A stretch of DNA of 22,929 nt, from positions 1-22,929 of IMG/VR virus record IMGVR_UViG_3300031578_000356; one strand, 5' to 3'. The translations under genes were made by a program, and so were the position numbers. Source of the DNA: a virus. The notes beneath the pieces were generated by a model. The model was not told the origin of the DNA and did no database searches. It worked only from the letters and a program-made list of their open reading frames with translations. The number at the start of each line of letters is the position of its first letter. Within the stretch, counting starts at the first letter, position 1. Shown here in pieces: positions 15,096 through 20,906 of this stretch.

Positions 15096-15503
15096 ATGGG
15101 TGACAAAAAGATGGACTCTCGTTGTCTTAGAGCCCTAGGTGACTTTCCTGATACCTGGTGCCCGCTTGCGGTTCAAAGGCTTAAAGCACTTAGACATGCT
15201 GGTAAAGAATTAAGTGAAGAAGAGGAGAACGAGTTACCAGGGTGCCCATGGGGAGTAAATCATCAAGTTGCTAATTATTGTTTTTTTAAGTTAATAGCAG
15301 AGCACATGCCTAATGTAAAGAGTGTATCTGATATGGAAGTAGCTCACTATTGTAATATTTCTACTGAATCTGTAAAGAAAGTAGAGAAACGTGCTATTGA
15401 TAAGATCCGTAAATCAGATAGTTTTAGCGAAATAATAGAAACCCATTCTGGCGGATCGGTCCTAGAAGATTCTTCAACAGACTGGGAGATGTCTAATGAT
15501 TAG
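15096..15503 (+). CDS. Sigma-region-4-like helix-turn-helix protein
   Basis: 135-residue small protein. The N-terminal half has CPLAVQRLKALRHAGKEL and then a cysteine-containing stretch (GCPWGVNHQVANYCFFKLI), with C22, C50 and C62. Residues ~75-108 (VSDMEVAHYCNISTESVKK, then VEKRAIDKIRKS) closely resemble the sigma-70 region 4 helix-turn-helix pattern EIGxxLxIS-x-ERVRQIExRAxxKLR. The C-terminal 25 residues are acidic and Ser-rich. It lies directly before a predicted terminator and the protease gene. It may regulate head-gene transcription or recruit RNA polymerase to phage promoters; this is inference from the HTH. No region-2 sigma domain is present, so it is not a complete sigma factor. Confidence 0.75.
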   Translation: MGDKKMDSRCLRALGDFPDTWCPLAVQRLKALRHAGKELSEEEENELPGCPWGVNHQVANYCFFKLIAEHMPNVKSVSDMEVAHYCNISTESVKKVEKRAIDKIRKSDSFSEIIETHSGGSVLEDSSTDWEMSND

Positions 15504-15504
15504 G

Positions 15505-15511
15505 GTATAAT
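15505..15511 (+). promoter_or_regulatory. Putative promoter -10 element (GTATAAT) before short RNA
   Basis: GGGTATAAT begins two bases after the stop of the sigma-like gene. An intrinsic terminator starts only 24 bases after the element, so a transcript begun here (~15518) would be ~60 nt unless the terminator is read through into the protease gene. Confidence 0.45.
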
Positions 15512-15517
15512 GCAACT

Positions 15518-15577
15518 AGCGCATGTTCCCTCCTTGGTCTACTAATGATACCGAAAGGTAGTTAGTAGACCATTTTT
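15518..15577 (+). ncRNA. Predicted short RNA with anti-Shine-Dalgarno stretch
   Basis: Predicted transcript from the -10-like element at 15505-15511 to the terminator. The unpaired 5' part contains CCCTCCTT (15528-15535), matching the anti-Shine-Dalgarno core at the 3' end of 16S rRNA. A long hairpin with a U-tract follows, the general layout of many small regulatory RNAs. It has no start codon followed by a useful frame. It may be only the leader and terminator between two operons; expression is unproven. Confidence 0.35.
15535..15577 (+). terminator. Intrinsic terminator with GAAA tetraloop
   Basis: Outer stem TGGTCTACTAA (15535-15545) pairs perfectly with TTAGTAGACCA (15562-15572) and is followed by TTTTT. 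Inside it TACC (15549-15552) pairs with GGTA (15557-15560) around a GAAA tetraloop, with TGA and G left unpaired between the two helices. It ends transcription of the terminase-to-sigma-like operon or of the short RNA starting at ~15518. Confidence 0.85.
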
Positions 15578-15655
15578 ATAAGAGACCTTATAACTAATAA
15601 AGAATTACAGATGTATCCAGCCTGCGGCACTGACTACCCCAGGTTATCCTAACCG
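15576..15655 (+). other. Structured non-coding leader before prohead protease
   Basis: After the terminator the gap holds a 7-bp hairpin TTATAAG-AGAC-CTTATAA (15576-15593). It is followed by CCTG (15621-15624) facing CAGG (15640-15643), and by GGTTA-TCC-TAACC (15642-15654), which overlaps the latter by two bases. No coding frame, tRNA or known riboswitch was recognised. The whole gap between genes is 182 bases (15504-15685), the longest in the window. Confidence 0.4.
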
Positions 15656-15671
15656 TTAAAGTCGATTCGTA

Positions 15672-15678
15672 GTATAAT
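15672..15678 (+). promoter_or_regulatory. Putative promoter -10 element giving a leaderless protease mRNA
   Basis: GTATAAT ends seven bases before the protease ATG at 15686. Transcription from it would begin at or within a base or two of the start codon. No Shine-Dalgarno sequence is seen before that ATG, consistent with leaderless translation. Confidence 0.45.
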
Positions 15679-15685
15679 TAATACT

Positions 15686-16663
15686 ATGAGTAAAAAATCA
15701 CTTGAAATTGATATGATAGCTGGATCTCAACTACGCGACACTCAGGGTGAGATGTTGAGTGTAGAGGGTGCTGATATATCCGATCTTGAAGCTGGTAGAG
15801 GTCGTTTCAATGACAATCATGGTAAAGGTTTTTTTAATGCTATTGGTCGCATTACTAGCGCTAAAAAAATCTTTCAATCAGAAGACTGCTCCAATGATAG
15901 AGAGAAGTACTATTGGGATAAAGTCAAATCTCCATTTATTTATGTTCGTGGAATTCTATATAATGATGAAGATCACCCTAATGCTCGTGCTGCCGCTGCA
16001 ATTTTAAGAAATATTCATAAAGCAGATTGTCCACTAAAGCTTAAAGCTTCTGTAGAAGGTGGTGTAATGGCGAGAGGTATTAAGGATACTAATCTACTAG
16101 CTAAGACTAAAATACACTCCATTGCACTTACTTTTACTCCTGCTAATCAAAATACATTAGTTGAACCTATTAGTTTAGATAAATCAATTAACTGGGAAGA
16201 AGATAAGCGACTTATAGAATCAGTTAAGCATCTCGCTACCACAGATATTCCGTCCTTTCGACATATCACTCGTCGTGTCTCTGCTGAAAAAGTAGTTGAA
16301 AATTTTGATAAAATTCGTGAACTTGCTAAAAATGCAGGTCTTAAAACTACACTTGCTGAATACAGTACTGATGATATTATTTTAGATGCAATCACTAGTA
16401 AATTAAACAATAATATAAATAAAATTAATAAATTAGTAAAGATGCTTTCTGCTGGTTATGGTGGAGCTAGTGCTCCTACATCTAGAACTCAAGGATCTGT
16501 ACTTCAAGCTGAATCAATAGGTGCTAAACGTGGATTCACTTACATAACTTGTAATGATTGTGGTGAAGATCAAGTATATATGAAACATCAAGTAAAATGT
16601 CGTAACTGTAACAAATCATTGCCTTTTTCTGATATATATAAGGTGATGGTGGGCTCAAAGTAG
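15686..16663 (+). CDS. Prohead maturation protease with C-terminal zinc ribbon
   Basis: 325-residue capsid maturation protease. The N-terminal ~165 residues fit the herpes/HK97-type prohead protease fold. The putative catalytic histidine is in FNDNHGKGFFNAIGRI (H45), YVRGILYND follows, and the putative catalytic serine is in LKASVEGG (S122), then IHSIALTFTPANQNT. The middle (~166-250) is helical and probably scaffold-like. Residues 255-278 (SAGYGGASAPT...VLQAESI) repeat a module in the capsid protein N-terminus (31-54). The C-terminus carries CNDC (289-292) and CRNC (305-308), a predicted zinc ribbon. The start has no ribosome site (see the -10 element just upstream). It would cleave scaffold, capsid and itself during head maturation. 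Confidence 0.88.
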   Translation: MSKKSLEIDMIAGSQLRDTQGEMLSVEGADISDLEAGRGRFNDNHGKGFFNAIGRITSAKKIFQSEDCSNDREKYYWDKVKSPFIYVRGILYNDEDHPNARAAAAILRNIHKADCPLKLKASVEGGVMARGIKDTNLLAKTKIHSIALTFTPANQNTLVEPISLDKSINWEEDKRLIESVKHLATTDIPSFRHITRRVSAEKVVENFDKIRELAKNAGLKTTLAEYSTDDIILDAITSKLNNNINKINKLVKMLSAGYGGASAPTSRTQGSVLQAESIGAKRGFTYITCNDCGEDQVYMKHQVKCRNCNKSLPFSDIYKVMVGSK

Positions 16664-16671
16664 AGTTTCAG

Positions 16672-16699
16672 TTGTTTAACCTTGCAAACCTGATATACT
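16672..16699 (+). promoter_or_regulatory. Putative sigma70-like promoter before the 134-residue head gene
   Basis: TTGTTT (16672-16677) and TATACT (16694-16699) are separated by 16 bases. This resembles a bacterial -35/-10 pair, about 50 bases before the ATG at 16750. The region also carries an 11-base direct repeat, TTAACCTTGCA. Confidence 0.4.
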
Positions 16700-16709
16700 T
16701 AACCTTGCA
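16676..16709 (+). repeat. 11-base direct repeat TTAACCTTGCA
   Basis: TTAACCTTGCA occurs exactly at 16676-16686 and 16699-16709, 23 bases start to start (about two helical turns). The copies lie in and just after the putative promoter, which fits a dimeric activator or repressor site. TTTGCAAA-like text recurs downstream at ~16719. Confidence 0.6.
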
Positions 16710-16749
16710 TTAAGTAGATTTGCAAATCAACTTTAGGAGTAGATTATAA

Positions 16750-17154
16750 ATGGCTAATAAAGAAGCAATTCTTAACAAGATCGCTAGAAACATGAAGCAG
16801 CGTGGAAAATCCGCTGAACGTGTTGGCGATACAGTTGAGTACACAAAAGCAGCTGGCGCGGGAGACACTCTCACCGTATCATACACAGACAAAAATGTTC
16901 AATCCCCAATGGGCGGCGTTTCCGACGCGTCTTCACCTTTTCTAGGTATCGGCATTGCATCACCTGGATCTCTTAAGGTCAAGGGCGATGCTGGTGAGAA
17001 TACAATCGCAGCAATTTTCGATGATGCTGATGCGATGGAATTATGGGCAGAGCTTGCAGGTTATGCAAATGATCTTACTATTGAAGCAGGCGATACATCA
17101 ACTCAATTAGCGCGCATTGCAGGCAATGAAAACGCTATTGGTCTTGGATCTTAA
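16750..17154 (+). CDS. Probable minor capsid or decoration protein
   Basis: 134-residue soluble protein encoded between protease and scaffold. A short basic helix (EAILNKIARNMKQRG) is followed by beta-rich, Gly/Ala-rich text (AGAGDTLTVSYTDKNVQSP, GDAGENTIAAIFDDADAMEL). No catalytic motif, signal or membrane segment is seen. It has a strong ribosome site (TTTAGGAG) and apparently its own promoter. Its base composition is visibly more GC-rich than non-structural neighbours and similar to the capsid gene, suggesting high expression. Placement and composition suggest a head structural or decoration protein. The family was not recognised, so the function is inference from context. Confidence 0.7.
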   Translation: MANKEAILNKIARNMKQRGKSAERVGDTVEYTKAAGAGDTLTVSYTDKNVQSPMGGVSDASSPFLGIGIASPGSLKVKGDAGENTIAAIFDDADAMELWAELAGYANDLTIEAGDTSTQLARIAGNENAIGLGS

Positions 17155-17195
17155 TAGTAGACGCATTGTTAACAACAACCCCTGAAAGGTTTAAC

Positions 17196-18017
17196 ATGAA
17201 CGAAGAAATGATAAAAAGTCTTGTAGATCTTATCGATGACTCAATGTCTGAGATTGAAGAATTGCGCAAGTCTGGTCGTTTCTCTGCGTCTGAAGTAAGT
17301 CTTGGTGATTCTGCATCTGGTATCGAAAGTCGTGATAAGAACGGCTCAATCGGTAAAAAAGAAGATGCTGAAAAAGCTGAAGACGAAGACGAAGACGAAG
17401 ACGAAGACGAAAAAGACGAAGATAAAAAAGATAAAAAAGACGACGATAAAAAAGACATGGACAAAGCTGATGGAACTAACAGCGAGTCTGATCCTAATGC
17501 CGGTAAACATCAAGCTGCTAAGGCAGACGATGAGATGGATAAGGGCGAAATGATGTCTGGGGATTCTAATAAAGGATCATCTACTGGCGGTAGCGCTGGT
17601 AATAATCGTCAAGCCGATCCAAACGGTGGCAAACACCAACCAGCTTACAAATCAGTTTCAGATGATGCAGAATTCAAAGAGGCTCTTAAAAAGTCTACTG
17701 AAGAAACCTCTGCTCTTATGAAAACTTATATTGATGAAAAAGTTGGTAGTCTAGAAGCAAAATTAACTTCTATTGCCGACTTAGTGAAAGAAATAGCGAA
17801 TACACCAGTTCCTTCTAAAGGAAGTTCTTATAAGAATGTAACCCCTCTTACAAAGTCTCAGCCTGAAACTGAAACTTTGAGCAAAGCGGAAGTTGCAGAT
17901 AAGTTATTCGAGTTGAAGAAATCTGGTGGAAAAGTAGATTCAATGGACATTGCTAGCGTAGAACTCGGATCTCCCGGTGAACTATCTAGAATCGTTAATA
18001 AGTACAACATTAAATAA
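17196..18017 (+). CDS. Acidic scaffold-like protein
   Basis: 273 residues from ATG 17196 (GAAAGG eight bases upstream); a TTG at 17166 in the same frame is unlikely. The N-terminus is a helix (EEMIKSLVDLIDDSMSEIEELRK). Residues ~54-92 are a Glu/Asp/Lys tract encoded by hexanucleotide repeats. A motif DPN(A/G)GKHQ(A/P)A occurs twice, at 99-108 and 141-150. A coiled-coil-like helix follows (~155-205, EALKKSTEETSALMKTYIDEK), and the C-terminus (~235-273, AEVADKLFELKKSGGK) is compact and helical. Position immediately upstream of the major capsid protein, the disordered acidic centre and the helical C-terminus fit a head scaffold that is removed by the protease. Sequence homology to a named scaffold family was not established. 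Confidence 0.75.
   Translation: MNEEMIKSLVDLIDDSMSEIEELRKSGRFSASEVSLGDSASGIESRDKNGSIGKKEDAEKAEDEDEDEDEDEKDEDKKDKKDDDKKDMDKADGTNSESDPNAGKHQAAKADDEMDKGEMMSGDSNKGSSTGGSAGNNRQADPNGGKHQPAYKSVSDDAEFKEALKKSTEETSALMKTYIDEKVGSLEAKLTSIADLVKEIANTPVPSKGSSYKNVTPLTKSQPETETLSKAEVADKLFELKKSGGKVDSMDIASVELGSPGELSRIVNKYNIK
17379..17408 (+). repeat. Hexanucleotide tandem repeat (GAAGAC)5
   Basis: Five consecutive GAAGAC units encode Glu-Asp pairs in the scaffold-like protein, followed by degenerate GAAAAAGAC and GATAAAAAA units. Unit changes alter length but not frame. Confidence 0.85.
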
Positions 18018-18031
18018 GGAGCTTAGTTTAA

Positions 18032-19486
18032 ATGTTTAACGAAGCAGTAAATCAAATTATGCAAGGCATTGAGCAAGGTATTGTAACTCCTGAAGATGTT
18101 GAAAACTTGCAAAAAGCAATCAGCGCTGGCTACGGTTATGCCGGACGCCCAACTGATCTAACTTATGGCGGAGTAATCCAGACTGAGTCGTTGGAAACAA
18201 CACTTAAATCTGTTACTTTCGATATGAAAAACCTTAAGTTATGGCCGGCAATTAGTATCGACAAGGCATATAACTTGTTCGAACAGTACAACCGCTTAAC
18301 AAGCTATGGTTCTGATTCTTCTCCGTATATCGGTGAAGGTGGCGCTCCTCAAGAAGAAGACAGCACCTACATCCGTGATGGACAAAGAATCGTGTTCTTC
18401 GGAACTCGTAGAAAAGTCTCTCACCAGATGACTCTAGTAAGAACTACAGTTGGTGACGTAGTTGCACAACAAGCTAAAGAGGGTACTATGCACCTTCTTA
18501 AGAATGTTGAACGCGAAATGTATTGGGCACATGCTCACTTCAGTGACAACACTGGATCACAAACCGGTTCTAATTCAGATCTTCCACAAGATTCTCTTGC
18601 GATGAATGGTCTTCTTCAGCAGCTTCTTCGAGGCGACACTGATGAACAACATCGTTCAGGTGATTTTGAAGGATACGGCGCATTTGAAAGTGTTATCCGA
18701 GACCTTGCAGGTAACGTTATAACACAAGATGATATCGAAGAGCTATCAGTAATCCTTTTGGAAAACTTCGGTGCTCCATCTGAGATTCACTTAGAGCCAC
18801 TAGCTCTTAGCCAATTTGTTCGTCAATTTTATCCTCAGTTCCGTTCTGCACCTGGTCTTTCTAACCAAACAGTTGGTTACGATGTATCTAAGGTTCAAAC
18901 AACTGCTGGAACAATGGACCTTAAACCTAACTTGTTCCTACGTCCTCGTGGACGAGCAAGAGCAAAAGCTGTCAACACTAATGCACCTGGTCTTCCAGCG
19001 GCATTTACTGGCGCGGCTGCAGCTTCTTCTGGATCAGGTAAAGTTCAACCAGGTACTTACCAGTACAGAATTACTGAAGTTAATGACTTCGGTGAGTCTT
19101 CACCCCGCAATATTACTGCAGCTGTAACTACAACCTTAGCTGATGACTCTGTAGTTCTTTCAATGCCATCTCCACAGACTGGTACAAAATACTTCAAAGT
19201 TTATCGATCAGCAAACGGTGGCGCTGCTGAAACTTCCGAGTTTATCGGTAACTACAAAACAGGTCTTGCTGCCTATGTAGATGCTGAAGACAAACGTCCA
19301 GGTCTTGGTGAAGCATTCATGCTTGACCTTAATGCAGAGTGCATGAGATTCAAGCAACTAGCTCCACTGTCAAAGATTAACTTTGCCATTGTTACTACTG
19401 CACTTGAATTTGCAGTAGTACTTTACGGAGCCTTGTTTGTCTACACTCCTCGCTTTAACGGAGTTTGGAAGAACGTCGGAAAATAA
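18032..19486 (+). CDS. Major capsid protein (SPO1/phage K-like) with Ig-like insertion
   Basis: 484-residue HK97-fold major capsid protein. The core resembles SPO1/phage K-type capsids: YIGEGGAPQEED...RKVSHQMTLV, a middle with NVEREMYWAHAHFSD, and a conserved C-terminus FKQLAPLSKINFAIVTTALEF...VVLYGALFVYTPR. Residues ~335-425 (GTYQYRITEVNDFGESSP, then KYFKVYRSANGG) form an Ig/fibronectin-like domain, as in phage K, where it is inserted near the C-terminus. It probably projects from the capsid surface. Residues 31-54 carry the module shared with the protease C-terminus and probably include the maturation cleavage (VIQTE-S). AAGGAG precedes the ATG. The gene is followed by a strong terminator and has a base composition in keeping with high expression. 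Confidence 0.94.
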   Translation: MFNEAVNQIMQGIEQGIVTPEDVENLQKAISAGYGYAGRPTDLTYGGVIQTESLETTLKSVTFDMKNLKLWPAISIDKAYNLFEQYNRLTSYGSDSSPYIGEGGAPQEEDSTYIRDGQRIVFFGTRRKVSHQMTLVRTTVGDVVAQQAKEGTMHLLKNVEREMYWAHAHFSDNTGSQTGSNSDLPQDSLAMNGLLQQLLRGDTDEQHRSGDFEGYGAFESVIRDLAGNVITQDDIEELSVILLENFGAPSEIHLEPLALSQFVRQFYPQFRSAPGLSNQTVGYDVSKVQTTAGTMDLKPNLFLRPRGRARAKAVNTNAPGLPAAFTGAAAASSGSGKVQPGTYQYRITEVNDFGESSPRNITAAVTTTLADDSVVLSMPSPQTGTKYFKVYRSANGGAAETSEFIGNYKTGLAAYVDAEDKRPGLGEAFMLDLNAECMRFKQLAPLSKINFAIVTTALEFAVVLYGALFVYTPRFNGVWKNVGK

Positions 19487-19508
19487 AGTGAATTAGATTA
19501 GTATATTA

Positions 19509-19535
19509 AGGGCGACTTTGGTCGCCCTTTTTATT
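19509..19535 (+). terminator. Strong intrinsic terminator after the capsid gene
   Basis: AGGGCGAC (19509-19516) pairs with GTCGCCCT (19521-19528) around a TTTG loop and is followed by TTTTATTT. It closes the head operon 23 bases after the capsid stop. Confidence 0.95.
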
Positions 19536-19560
19536 TCTGCTAAATTAATTTTGCAATATG

Positions 19561-19567
19561 GTATAAT
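19561..19567 (+). promoter_or_regulatory. Putative extended -10 promoter (TGGTATAAT) before HNH-kinase gene
   Basis: TGGTATAAT is an extended -10 element placed 26 bases after the terminator tract and 20 bases before the ATG at 19587. It is embedded in a short inverted repeat TATGG...CCATA. It gives the endonuclease its own transcription start. Confidence 0.5.
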
Positions 19568-19586
19568 TTCCATACGGGGAGATTAT

Positions 19587-20852
19587 ATGAGAAAAAAGAA
19601 AATAAATGCAGAAAGTGCAAAATTAATTTGCCAATTTTATAAAAACGGATCATCTATAAACTACATAGTTAATAATACCGGTATTACTCGTAGAATAGTA
19701 GAGCGTTCGCTAATTGAGAATGGTTTAAAGTTAAAAACCAAGTCTGAGAAAATTACAGATAGATTCCCTATCCTAAAAAACCGCGATGCACTAGTTGATC
19801 TTTACTATAATAAGGCTATGAGTCTAGATGAGATAGCCTTTGAGATAGGCACCAATTCCCAAGTTGTTAAAACGGCCTTTACCCGATTGAGTATAGAAAG
19901 ACTCCCACAGAACATAAAGCGAATTACAAAAAATACTCCTGATAAGCTACGTGATATGGAATATTTACAGCATGAATATATAAACAACAAACGTTCAGTA
20001 AGTAATATCGCAAAGCAATTCGGGGTTAGTGATACTACAGTTAGAACAATGCTTAAGTATTATGGTATATCTAGACGATCACATATCGAGCAGATGCAAC
20101 TAACTCTCCTTTCTCCTGAAGAAAAGTTAAATGCAAAAATAGCCAGAAGATTGAGATCGCGATTGAGTAACGCTGTCACAAATGGCCAGAAAGCAGGTTC
20201 TGCTGTGAGAGATTTAGGCTCTTCAATAGAAGAATTGAAAAAGTACTTGGAGTCTAAATTTACCTTAGGTATGTCTTGGGACAATTATGGATACTGCGGT
20301 TGGCACATAGACCATATCAAACCATTAGATTCATTTGACCTAAGCAACTCTGAGGAGTTTAAGAAGGCATGTCACTATAGCAATTTACAACCTTTATGGG
20401 CAAATGATAATTTTATTAAATCTAATAAAGCCCCTTCATCTAGTAAGATTAAACTCTATATTGTGTGTGGGCCTTGTGGCTCAGGTAAGTCCTGGGTGTG
20501 TAATCAAATTTCCGATAATTTAAAATACATAAGTTATGATTCTGTTCCCAAAGAAGAGCATTATTATGAATTTGTAGAGGCAGCTAAAGCTGGTATGGAT
20601 ATTATCTATGATCCGCTTCGCAAGCCAACTACCATCATGAATAGGTATAAAGATGAATTCGATATTAAGCTATGTGTGATAGACGAAGACTTGAATACAA
20701 TAGTTTCACGTATAAAGAATAGGAATGGTAAACCCAATATACAAAATATAAAAAAGGCTCTTAATAAGGTACCTCGTTGGAAAAAACATGCCTCTTTCAC
20801 AGGCACCTCTTCAGAAGTATTGAAATACCTTAAAACTAAACTCAATATATAG
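19587..20852 (+). CDS. HNH endonuclease fused to a P-loop kinase-like domain
   Basis: 421 residues from ATG 19587, chosen because GGGGAG lies just upstream and the -10 element excludes the in-frame upstream start at 19518. Three helix-turn-helix units are visible: ~8-47 (INYIVNNTGITRRIVERSL), ~68-105 (MSLDEIAFEIGTNSQVVKTAF) and ~125-165 (SVSNIAKQFGVSDTTVRTML). An HNH nuclease follows with WHIDHIKPLDSF (H240, D242, H243) and NLQPLWANDNFIKSNK (N266). The C-terminal ~130 residues form a P-loop domain: GPCGSGKS (295-302), YDSV, IIYDPLRKPT and a basic lid-like VSRIKNRNGK. It resembles small nucleotide or polynucleotide kinases and zeta-toxin-like folds. Free-standing homing endonucleases seldom carry such a domain. 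Nuclease identity is firm; the substrate of the kinase-like domain is unknown. Confidence 0.88.
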   Translation: MRKKKINAESAKLICQFYKNGSSINYIVNNTGITRRIVERSLIENGLKLKTKSEKITDRFPILKNRDALVDLYYNKAMSLDEIAFEIGTNSQVVKTAFTRLSIERLPQNIKRITKNTPDKLRDMEYLQHEYINNKRSVSNIAKQFGVSDTTVRTMLKYYGISRRSHIEQMQLTLLSPEEKLNAKIARRLRSRLSNAVTNGQKAGSAVRDLGSSIEELKKYLESKFTLGMSWDNYGYCGWHIDHIKPLDSFDLSNSEEFKKACHYSNLQPLWANDNFIKSNKAPSSSKIKLYIVCGPCGSGKSWVCNQISDNLKYISYDSVPKEEHYYEFVEAAKAGMDIIYDPLRKPTTIMNRYKDEFDIKLCVIDEDLNTIVSRIKNRNGKPNIQNIKKALNKVPRWKKHASFTGTSSEVLKYLKTKLNI

Positions 20853-20878
20853 AATATGCCTATAACCAATCTTTTTTC

Positions 20879-20885
20879 GTATAAT
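20879..20885 (+). promoter_or_regulatory. Putative promoter -10 element (GTATAAT) before small protein
   Basis: CGTATAAT lies 21 bases before the ATG at 20907, in the gap after the HNH-kinase gene, followed by TATAGGAG as ribosome site. No -35 box is evident. Confidence 0.45.
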
Positions 20886-20906
20886 ATTAATAATTATAGG
20901 AGAATT

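Noticed and set aside
15541-15566. Hammerhead-ribozyme-like text (CTAATGA, stem, GAAA)
   Set aside because: The core is CUAAUGA rather than CUGAUGA, and GAAA is the loop of the inner stem rather than following it. The element is better explained as a terminator hairpin.
15578-15672. tRNA-like gene in the protease leader
   Set aside because: No GTTCRA T-loop, acceptor stem or anticodon arm could be paired.
17135-17464. Reverse-strand poly-serine frame
   Set aside because: It is the complement of the Glu/Asp/Lys repeat in the scaffold and has no independent support.
19518-19586. Longer N-terminus for the HNH-kinase protein from 19518
   Set aside because: It begins in the terminator region and spans the -10 element. 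The ATG at 19587 has a GGGGAG ribosome site, and its first residues begin the HTH domain.
20856-20906. Upstream extension of the 68-residue small protein
   Set aside because: It would put the GTATAAT element and ribosome site inside the coding region; ATG 20907 has AGGAG at good spacing.
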